Part shown: piece after piece, positions 14,201 through 26,200 of the stretch
How positions within the stretch are numbered: the stretch's first letter is position 1
Layout: every line of letters starts with the position of its first letter
NCBI RefSeq assembly: GCF_023078275.1
Contig: NC_062977.1
Coordinates: forward strand, 19,948,585-20,012,584
DNA from: Leguminivora glycinivorella
Taxonomy: Eukaryota > Arthropoda > Insecta > Lepidoptera > Tortricidae
Direction of reading: 5' to 3'
Length of the DNA stretch: 64,000 nt
Notes under the pieces: model-generated
Told to the model about the DNA's origin: nothing
Databases searched by the model: none
What the model saw: the letters and a program-made list of their open reading frames with translations, nothing else
Position numbers and translations under genes: made by a program

Positions 14201-17200
14201 CTTTTTTGCAAAAATTGTACTGTAATATGTTAAAAAAAGAGATATAAGTGTAAATAAATGTACTTATATTTAAGTCCCTGAATTACTTTTTTATACAATT
14301 TACTGTTTGTTTTCCTAAATAAAGTTACTTTAATACATGGAAGTGGAAAACGTAGCCACCTGATATTTGATCGAGTCTAGCAAAATTCACATAAATAGAA
14401 TGTATTTTTTTGCTATGGAATGATTTCAGCCGTTTCATAATGAATCCAGTGATATATGGTTTATGCACAACATCCCTACACTTTTTGAGAAATTATAATT
14501 TTTGTAACACAAGTGACATTCGCGATGACCACCCGTGAGGGCCCCGCCACTCAAGGGTAAACTTTTTCTGTCATTTTATCGGTATCCTTGCCACTCAACA
14601 GCTTTTTATTTCAAGTCCGGCTCCCGGTTACCTGCCACTTTACGTGCGGTCGGCTCCCGGATTTCGCCACCTGAAGGGATAACTATACCTAGATATTTTT
14701 CTGGCACGAACGTCAAGTTGTAAGTGCTTGACAAAATAAAAACTTCGACAATCCTTTTATCGATAAATAGCTAAAATCTGGAATAATATTGTAATAAGAA
14801 CTTATGTATTAAACTCTTAAAATATGGTTCGTTTTATTATGATTGTCCATTTATTTTTTACACATAAATTCAAGCGTATATTACCTAAACAGGGTAGGCA
14901 GAGCACATGAAACTACTCAAGATTCAGTGCCACGGCAATAATTAATGGCATAAGTAATATAATTAATGACATATTATAGTGTAAGTTATCGATGAACTAA
15001 ATATCGGAAGGAAGTCACTAGTGTCATTTCGTTCGTGCTAGAAAAATATCTAGGTATGCTGATTAACAACTACGAATTTTTCATCATTTGTATGGTAAAG
15101 TTTAAAGTATGCTTTATTTCGTTCTAAAACCTATTAGTTTTTTTATTTTTTCAGTTTATGAATATGGCAGTTCTGGCTGGAGTGTCATGACGGATCAAGC
15201 CAAGGACACGATGGTTATATCCAAGTCTTTCAACACCCCTGACCTGTTTTACAGCACTTTGGATCCAGGTCACAAATACCGAACGTTGTCATCAAACTCC
15301 TCATTGGCTCTTGAGAAGGATAAATTTACAAGTTTCGGTCAGTTTCGTTTGTTTTGTATATTTATTGAGGTTATTCTAGAGAATTGTGTACATGTCTAAT
15401 ATGCAGGGTGTCTAATAATTAATTGTATTTTTAATTTTTGTAATAAAATAACTTTGTAAAAATGATACCGTAACTGATTGTTGTGGAGTTTTAGGGAAAG
15501 CGATGGCATTTGGAAATTATTTCGACACAGAAGCAAACAAGACATTCTACGCTTTCAGTTTGAGATACATGTCTGGAAAAGGAGCGGTAAGAATACATTT
15601 ATAATAAACTAGCTTTTGCCCGCGGCTTCGCTCGCGTTAAATTCGAAAAATTGCGGAATGGTCCATACAAACTTCCCCTCCTCATTTTAGGGAAGTGGGG
15701 GTTATAAAGAGACTAAAAATAGCCTATGTCACTCTCCATCCCTTCAACTATCTTCACATAAAAAATCACGTCAATTTGTCGCTCCGTTTTGCCGCGAAAG
15801 ACGAACAAAGAAACAGACAAACACTCTCCTATTTATAATATTAGTCTGGATTATAATTAAACGTACCTTGTACCTAAGTGGCGTCATGTGACAGGAGATA
15901 TAAAAATAGCGCTAACGTCTTATGTCATGTGACGAGAAAGGCATTGCGAATGAGTGTGGAAGGAAGTAACGGGAGAGGAAAACCGAGGAAAAGGTGGATG
16001 GATTGTGTGAGAGATGATATGAAGCGAAAACAAGTGAATGATGAAATGACGGATGATAGGGAGGTATGGAAGCGGAAGACATGCTGCGCCGACCCCAAAT
16101 CAATGGGATAAGAGCAGGCGAATGATGATGTCTTAAGGTAATGTAGGTACCATTACCATCATTGTGCACGATTGTAAAGCATGTAAAATCTTGCAAATCG
16201 ATCAAGGACAATAAGAATGCGAAAAGCCGCTATACTAACTGTGTTTGTACCTACTGTTCCTACTATGTATTTCGTACCTATTATTCCAAGTTATGGCATA
16301 GCTCTAGACAAATTTTAAATGTATCCATAATTAACAAATAAATTACCTTTCAGATTGCTTTCTACCATAGTGACGGCACGTGGAAGCCGTTAAAAAGGTA
16401 TGTCTTCTACTTAAAATATATTTTCTGCGACAAATAAATGGATTGTTCTATTTAATCGCTCTTTTACAGATATTAGGGTATTTATATTCATCCTGAATGA
16501 CCCGAAGATCACAAAATTTTTCTGACTAATTAGACCTTTGAATTGAAATTACTTATCCATACTAATATTATAAATGGGAAAGTGTGTGTGTGTGTTTGTT
16601 TGTCCGTCTTTCACGGCAAAACGAAGCGACGAATTGACGTGATTTTTTAAGTGGAGATAGTTGAAGGGATGGAGAGTGACATAGCATAGGCTACTTTTTT
16701 TCTCTTTCTAACGCGAGCGAAGCCGCGGGAAAAAGCTAGTATTGATATAAACGTAAGTGTGAAGAGATTAAATCCCGTTTTCTTCTAAAAAAATTAAACT
16801 ACTTATTAGAATTACATATATTATTAATCGATATAATTATGGGCCCATATTTTTTCACCATAATTATATTTTATTGAACACTGAAGTTCAATATTACTTA
16901 AGTAAGTTTTACCATTACAGCCCTGATTCCCCCGGTCGTCACAAACTCATCAAGCCATACAGGATCGAGGACAAACATGTCGGCAGCATGTTCGGGTTTT
17001 CACTGGCCAGCGCTGACGTCACTGGTGACGGCGCAGCGGAACTGTTCGTCGGTGCGCCCGCGCAGGTCTCCGATGGGCGCAGTGCTGACAGAGGCGCTGT
17101 GCATGTTTATTCTAAAGCAAAGTCGGTAAGAATGCAGTTGGGATGTTTTTTTCGCAAAAAATGTCAGACTAAGAGGTGACTGTTTAATTGAGAAGACCGT

Positions 17201-20200
17201 TTTTTATCGACATATGTTTATTCAAGAGACCATTGTAAAATGAATCAACCCAGAGTTCTGTATATTTAAAAAGTACATTCAAACTTTATTGTAAATAACC
17301 ATAAACAAAGCCATATATATATATGGCCAGTAAGCCAGAATGCATCAGTGACAAATTGTGCATGGAATTATATTTGAAAACGCCTCCAGATGATGGCGTT
17401 ATTATCAAAACAAATAGACTGAAACTTAGTTGGCGCAGTGGAATTTTTCGTAGCTATCAATATAAGCCTAAAAACAACAGCGAATCACGTGAAAATCAAT
17501 ATATACATATGATATCGGCAATTAATTAGGATAGTTTTAACACATATGTGCCCAATACATGTATTTTTTCCCTATTTTTTGAGGTGACCACCTCATTCTC
17601 CTACATATTTAAATGAGTAGTAGCGCGTTTTCAGCAGTGGGTCGAAAACGACCCTATGGGCATATATGGGTTAATTGTATTTCAGGATAAGCAAGAAATG
17701 GAGTTGAAGCTGGTTATTTGGGGAGTTAAGGACAATGCTCGATTCGGAACCACGTTGGCCACAAACGATGTGGATGGAGACTCATATCCTGGTAAATAAT
17801 CATTCATGGGTCACTCATACTTTTATATCTATTCATTTTTATTTTTATTTCTGCCTATTTCATGATTTCCAATTAGAAAATGTCACTTTTCGGGTGTATG
17901 ACGAGGGAGTAAAATACCTAAGAACAGAACAGCCTGCGTAGCCGAATGCACAAACGCTCACGAAACGCTCACGAAACGAAACGCTAGTAGATATCTATCT
18001 CTATCGCTCTTGCGTATTGGCGCGACAGAGCCAGACTACCTTTCGCGGCGTTTCGTTTTCGTTTCGCATCGAGAAATGCCATTCGGCTACGGGGCCAGAA
18101 CAGTTAATACAGACTACCTATAGGTACAGTCAACCAATTGGTACCCTAGGCCACTCTGCAACCATGTCAAAATGACAAGCAGTAAGAGGTTTCTTCTGGG
18201 TTTCTTACAATCTGATTTATAACGTCACTATGACATAGTTCTACAGTGGCCTAGGGTTCCAATTGGTTGACTATACCTACAGTTATTGAAACAGAAATAT
18301 CGGGGGTTTTTTCAAAATTTTAATTTTGTGGTTAGGATATGTATACACTACTATTTGGCAATGTACTTGTGTTGATATATTTTTCAGAAATATTTGTCAG
18401 CGCTCCATTCGAAATGTCAGGTGTTGGAGCGTTATACATCATGTGCGGACACGAAGTAAAACATGTTAAAGAAACAAAAATTCTAGTCTCTGAACTGAAA
18501 AGGACGCAAGTAATAAAAGAAGAAACTCACAAAATCTTTGGATTCAGTCTTCAACCAGTGAGCGACTTTAATGATAATGGTAGTGATGGTATGTATTGCA
18601 AATCCGTACTAACATTATAAATGGGAAAGTGTGTGTGTCTGTTTGTTTGTCCGTCTTTTTAAGCGGAGATAGTTGAAGGGTTGGAGAGTGACATAGGTTA
18701 CTTTTATTGGAATTAGTCCGGTTTCCTCACGATGTTTTCCTTCACCGAAAAGCGACTGGGAAATATCAAATGACATTTCCCACATAAATAGCCTTATAGC
18801 CAACATATTATCTATTAAAAAAAAGATTTTCACTGGATTTTCTTTCAGAACTAGGCGTGGGAGCTCCGGGAAATTCTAGAGTATCATTGTTTTCGGGAAT
18901 CCGAGCCATCACGGTCAATGTCACTTCGAAAATTTCTGATTCAGTGGTAAGACGGTCGACTATTTTGTTGTCTTTGGAATGAACTTTTTCAATTTAACCA
19001 AGTCTTTTAAGCAGTCCTATTGCGTTTGTTTTTTTTTTCTTTTTTTTATACTACGTCAGTGGCAAACAAGCATACGGCCTTTGTTTCAGTTGGATCCCTT
19101 TCAAACAGTGTCATATTGTTTCAGTTGGATCCCGTTTCCGGGTTTTCTACTCTCATTTTCTCCTCTTGCGTTACTGTTGATTTGCCGGAGAAACCGAAAA
19201 TTATCACTACGAGTAAGTACCTATCCAGAGAAATTGTATGCGCTTTTAATTACCGATTGAGTGTACTAAACATGGTCACCTTGTAGTTCTTGTTGCGCTC
19301 CAATATATCGACAAAACTGTCATTGATAATTTACCAGTCATTTTCAATGTAAAATATTGAGAAAGTTTGCAGGCTGAAGACGTAAAAGTAGATATCTAAG
19401 TACTGTTCATCGCCCTGCTGCATTTTTTTTATACCACGTCGGTGGCAAACAGGTATACGGTCCGCCTGATTTAAAGCGGTCACCGTAATCTATGAACACC
19501 AGCAACTCTTGAGTTGTCACATGCGCGTTGCCGACCCATTAGAAACTTGCATTGTAATAAGGTGGATAAAACTCGCTGTAGTCCATTATACCCCGTTAGT
19601 TCAGATTTGTTACATATATATTAGTTCGGGCGACTCGCGTATAATTATAATTATAGTTTCGCTCCATAACGGTTTCAAATTCAAATTAAAAATGTGTCAT
19701 GGCCGAGCTTTTCTACGACTACGCGGAAACTTTAGGTAGCTTAAAAGTGCAATCGACACACATTCAGTTATATATATTATTATGTCAATTGTCGAACCAT
19801 ACTGACCTTACTCATTGTATAATTGAAATTATGATGAAATTAATTAATACTAATTAAAAATATTTTCCTACTGTTTAACTTTAGGTACGACGCTGCTCCT
19901 TTGTTATTAAAAAGAATTGTAATTGTAATTGTAATTGTAATAACGAGGAGCATTATCTTTATCATTGAACATGTCGAACAGTCTTGGACAACTTTACGTG
20001 AGTGTCGGATTTATATATTTAATATGTCAGTGTCTCACTGAAGTTTATTTATTAATAAGCATATAAGCGTACCTTGATGTTACAGAATTGATAGTAAAAA
20101 ATGTGCTAAGCGGGAACGGGGCATTCAATGACAGCGAAGACGCCATCTATGAAATTGATTTAGCGTCGAATGAACATAGTCTTGAAGTCGGTAGCCGCAA

Positions 20201-23200
20201 GGAGTATTGTAGGAATATCACTATTGTAAGTTGTTCAGTTGACGAGTTATATTAACCCTTTTTAATTTAGGGCATTTATATGAGCACAGATATTTGTTGT
20301 CATGGATGGTTTTCTATTTTAAGTATTTGTTATTGTATATATTTTGTATCAACAAATGTTAGGATTTCCGTTTTAAAAAGTCGACTGAAAGAGTATTAAA
20401 TTCATTTTTAATTTCACGTTTTTCTTTCTAGAAAAGAAAATTAATATCAATTTATACAATAATTATGGTTATGAATGATGGAAATGAAAAACTACATTTA
20501 CTGAGAACAAAATATTTTACTAAACAAGTAAACATGTCACTTTTCTCTAAAATCTCGTGTAAGAAGCTTACCTATTTATTTTAATTTTGTAAGTAATTTG
20601 TTCGTATTTAAAAAGGTACAAATAGTATAATGATTTTATTGCACAGGTTGATGCGTCTTTCTGTATCGTGAACACAACAGTATCAACAATGGAACGTATT
20701 GAAGATCATAAAGGTAAAAATTAAATTAGATTGTTACTGCTATGATGTTACCCTGAGATGTAACTAGGAATATCCTGAATTTGTATTATATATAATATCG
20801 TAGTATTTATACTCTAGTTATTATTTAAATTTGTATAATGCTTTGGTTTCCAGAATTTAATGAAACTTGGGTCACACTGAGCACTCTAAGCGAGTTGACA
20901 AGGTCAAATCGTTTCGAGTGCGTTTGTCCAAAGCCAGGTTGCGCGCCTGTGCTCAACGCAGAATTGCGATGGTCTGGGAGGTATACCTGTTTAACTCATT
21001 TTTATCCTAATGCTAATTTTCTTATTCTAATTTACTTAATTATTCTGCGATAGAGTTGTACAGTTCCCGAAAACGTTTGTATGGGAAATGTTCTCTCACA
21101 AGATTATTCTCCATAGTAAAATGAGAACGTTCTCGAAAACGTCACAACTCTATTCTGAGGTCCAAGAATATAATTTTCATGTGTTTTCTATCGTATGTAC
21201 AAATTGGAGAGCTTCTAGGATCTATTCGGATTAATATCTGCAATTTTTATCTGGTTCGTGGAGACGTGAAAAAAAAATCTATTGTCACCATAGATAAAAT
21301 AAATAAATAAATATTATAGGACATCCTTACAAAGATTGACTGAGTCCCACGGTAAGCGCAAGAAGGCTTGTGTTGTGGGTACTCAGACAACGATATATAC
21401 TTATAATATACAAATACATAGAAAACAAATAAATAAAGTGCTCATCACACAAATAAATGCCCTTACCGGGATTCGAACCCGGGACCGTGGCTTAGCAGGC
21501 AGGGTCACTATTACCCGCTAGGCCAGACCGGTCGTCAAGATGGTTTACAAATGCGCGTTTGTCCAGAAAATTTCTGCATAGCACGGCTAAACTGTGGAAT
21601 GACTTTTCTCAATAAAAAAGGTCAACTTTTTTCCAGCAATTATAACACCGGAGTACCCGACTACCTCATCGGTTCCTCAAAATTCGAGACCGTGGAAGTA
21701 TCAATCCACAACACAGGAACTAAAGGCTGCAAAAGTTGTGCTCTAATACGCGTGCGCGACCTGGATCATCAGTTGCAGTGTCAGCGCGAGCGCGACGGAC
21801 AATACTTGTGCCCTCTGGAGAGCTTCGTGGGAAATACTACCGTATGGGATTCTTTATAAATTAAAGATCTTGATTTACAAACAGTAGTGTTGCGGGACTT
21901 GCGGGCCACAACTGGATATGACTAGCACAGTACTAAGTCTACTAGAAAAACCAGTGAAACAGCTCGTAGACCTGATTAGGCGAGATGTCTTTCCCGACGA
22001 TCACCTTAAGAATCTTACCTAATAGATATTATGTATTTTACAAGATTTTATTCACTTTTACCTATCCCGTTTTCTGTAATCAAATTTTGCAAGTGGAAAT
22101 TGATCCACTTCCCCCGTTTTCAATTGACCTGAAATTTTGCAGGAATGTATAAATCTGACAATGCAATATTATTATGACATACAGAGGTCATCTGATGATG
22201 GAGCTAGAAGGTAGAGTTTGGCTCCTTTTTACGTCTTTAAAAGTGCCAAAAACCTTTTTTTTTTAAGTGGAAAATGTCTGCCTTGGGTGAGACTTGAACT
22301 CACGGCCTTTGGATCGATACTCCAACGCTCTGCCAACTGAGCCACCAAGACTTCAACCAAGCCAGCGAAATTTTCCACTACTAAGGTCAATGGGACCCGT
22401 CCAAGAGTTCAAGTCTCACCCAAGGCAGACATTTTCCACTTTTAAAATTTATTCTAAGCCTAGTGGCATCGATTGCAGACGTTTCTGCTAATCAGAAGTT
22501 AAAACCCTTTTTTTCCAGAAAACTATCGAGATACAGCTAGTCATGGACACACTAAGCAACCAGGAAAGCAATTTCACCGTGGACGTGGAGGTCCGACAGG
22601 ACTGCGAGGAGCCGGGTTCTGTCACGTCTCTAACAGTTCCGTACGATTTTACTGAAGTGTTCCACCATGTCATCATTAATGGGTAAGCTAAGTGTGTTTC
22701 CATATCTATTGATGAGGCATCAGCAACAGTTAATACCCAATGTCTATACACAATATGAATAAAGCAAATGTCGTTAGCATTGGCTTCGCCCATCATACTA
22801 TGGTCAAGTCTTTTGCACTCTGATTGCGTAGACTAGACGTCGGCAAAACGCAGGTCGCGAGCCGCATGTGATCCTTACGCCGTGGCTTGCGTGGGCGACG
22901 GTCGCGCGATGGTCGCGCGATGGTCGCGCGATGGCGATGCGACGACATCAAACCTTATCGATATGGAAGTAGACGATGCGATGAGACGCGACGGCGACGG
23001 TCGCGCGACCGTCGCCCACGCAAGACACGGCGTTAGAGATAGAATTAGCTCTTTGAGTCACCATGAAATGAACCCCTGAGAGTCTACTACTACTAAACTC
23101 TCAAAATATTTTCTTATTTACACTGGAGATATCTACGTAATTCATGCAGTTGGTTCGTCTTCTAAAAATAGCAACCACTTAACGTAGATATATTTTTGAT

Positions 23201-26200
23201 AGTTTTCAGGTATACCCTATTGCATTGCGTTCGATTACATCCGACTAATAATGCAGCTCGCCATAAATGCGTTAATTATTTCTTGCTTTTTATTTACAGA
23301 ACTTCTTTGGACCGTGAAATAGCAGACACGGAAATTCAGGATGAGAGTGAAGAAATAATCTTCCACGAACAAACTTACACAGTAAGTTTCCGATCTTTTG
23401 CACATTTGAAATTGGGTAGCTTTTAAGTTTCAAGAATTTCGATAAACTTGAAAAACTTGGAAAGTGAGCTTAAATTTGGTTGGTTTTCTTTTTACAGATT
23501 TTTAACAACCAGTCATTTATGTGGAAAAATACATTGGTGAATCTCACTGCGAAAAACAAGCCATATATTCAGAACTTCAGGGTAAGAACTTACGTACTTA
23601 GCTGGCGCGATAACACAAATTGAAACTTGCACTCTGGGTTGCAATTGCAAGTCCGGATGGCAGTCGCTCTCGTAAGACTTAAATGTCTACGCCAGATACT
23701 GGCATGAGACCTTAGCCAAATGGGTATCATATGTAGATATTTTGGACTATGTTTCCGTTTACAGACTCGAGTTTCGAATTTTTTATATTAAGTTATTCTA
23801 AACATGATTTGATTTGAAATGTTAATGATTTTTCCAGGTTGCTATAAAGCAAACTGAAAAGTATGCTGAATATAACGGCGCAGAGGACTTTTTGTGGGGA
23901 TGCGTTCTTAATTTAGCTCCATACTCCATAACAAAGATTTCCATTTCTACTAATATTCTGAAAAAGGAACTTGGTAAGTCAGTGAGCAAATAAATAATAA
24001 AAAGAATTAAGAGGATGGGTCCTGTGTGGTGATGGGCTAAGAATTTCATCATTCCTTTTCCTTCCGTGGCAGTAGTAAGGTCATATAAGTCCACTGTCGG
24101 TTCAAATTGGGCGTCGAGCTAACAGTTTATTGCCTATCACTGCAATATCACAATTTATTTTTTCCCAAACCCGTCATTCGTAAGTGTGGCTCTGAAATTT
24201 TAGCAGTTTCACATTCTCTGTCTACGCCTTTAGAAAATACATACAATCACGCCTGTATCCCATAAAAGGGTAGATAGAGCATATGTAACTACTCAAGTTT
24301 CATTGCCACTCTTGGCAATTAAGGGGTTGAAATTTAACTAAAAGAATCTCTCCCCCGGGACCCCCTTCCCGGACAGGATTACCTATAAGGAATACAGGCA
24401 GGAATTGTGTGAAAATGTGTGTATGGATTATAGGATGATTTTTCGTAGAACCCACAGCTTAAGGCTAAGTGAGTTTGTATTTTTAAAAACAGTGCAAATC
24501 GATACAATTTGTTTTCAGCTCGATATCTTCAAACGGGAAACATTACTATACCATCTGAACTAGTCTTGGAACTGCTCCCAGATAAGACTAAGAACAAAAT
24601 GTAAGTAATAACGGTAACTATAAATATAATAAAATATATCGTGACTACTTTAAGGAAACCGAATTGCATATTCAAAATTAATGACTTCATTGCAGTTAGC
24701 TTGTTACAGTACCTATTAATAACAGGATAATTCATAAAATTTAAAACGACACAAAGACTCATATTTACATTATAAAAAAAAATACCTGCAAAAATAATTA
24801 CGCGCGTAGTCGGTTTTTTTTCCAACTACCTTTTTTTTTATTAGTATGAATAGGCATACGTTTGACCACGATCACACCTGATGGTAACTTGAAACTTAAT
24901 GCTATTTAGATAGCTGTTCTTTAACGACGCTGTGGAAAACGGGAGCTAACCGCTGTGCATAACAGTAACAATGATTTTTTCATCACACTCGCTCGTAAAC
25001 GGTGTTATTACATGCCTTCATACTGATACGTAATGAGGGCGCGGTAAAGTGGGTGGACCTGTCAAAAATTACAAGATGGCGGACGAATGTTCCAAATGTC
25101 AGCGTACTTCAAACAACCTCTCGTTCGTAATCCTTCTTTCAGCCCCTAATACGCAATGTACCTACATATTGTTTACGGATTATGCCCCAGCAGGCCTAGC
25201 ACATGATGGCCGCGGGAGTATGTCGCCGCGAGATAGACTACCTGTCCTTATGTCATTAATACAATTAGACAAAGACGTGTCATCTATCTCGCGGCGACAT
25301 ACTCCCGCGGCCATCATGTGCTAGGCCTACAGGTGAAAAAGTAATCTCATATGTCATCATCCTCCTTGCGTTATCCCGGCATTTACCACGATGGCTCATG
25401 GGAGCCTGGGGTCCGCTTTGACAACTAATCCCAAGATTTGGCGTAGGCGTTTTACGAAAGCGACTGCCATCTGACCTTCCAACCCGAAGGGTAACTAGAC
25501 CTTATTGGAATTAGTCCGGTTTCCTCACGATGTTTTCCTTCACCGAAAAGCGACTGGCAAATATCAAATGAAGTAATCTCATATGATTCCTACTTATACA
25601 AAACACGGAATATTTCAGGTTAACATCAGTGCTGACGTTCAAAACAGAGATGACATTCTGGCATAACAAGCCTCTCATCATCATGATCTCCCTTCTTGCG
25701 GCGCTTCTGGCCCTCATTATCATCACCGTCATATTATACAAGGTATGTATTGCACTTGTTTGCAGTAAGTCAGTGATGTCATCATCACAAATAGTGATGT
25801 GTAAATTGCGGAAACTTTCCAAAAAAATCTTAAATTTCTTGAAAAATTCACGAAACTTTCACGAAAAATAAAGGGAATTGAAATTTATGAAATGGAAAGT
25901 TTCCATCCATACAATTGTTCATACACAAAGTCAGAATTTTGGAAAGCACATCAGTAATCACAAAGATAGAAAAGAAACAACAATATTTATAAATCATCAT
26001 CAGATCATCACCATGCTGCGTAATAACCAACTGTGTCAATCCGCGGCAAGAGTAACATGAGTCACGATTTTATGGCATGTTCCATTTATTCACGATGCAA
26101 GTTCAAGTGATAATCTATCTCTAAATAAGTGTTACTTTCCCGATATACGCATAGATCGCTTTGCAGATGTAGTTCAAATACACTCGATGAAGTCGTGACT

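Noticed and set aside
19090..19212. Longer form of gene A exon 12 from the first acceptor
   Set aside because: It adds 35 bases, which is not a multiple of three, and breaks the frame into exon 13.
22268..22355. Reverse-strand tRNA gene
   Set aside because: It is part of an inverted duplication with weak stems, better read as a tRNA-derived foldback.
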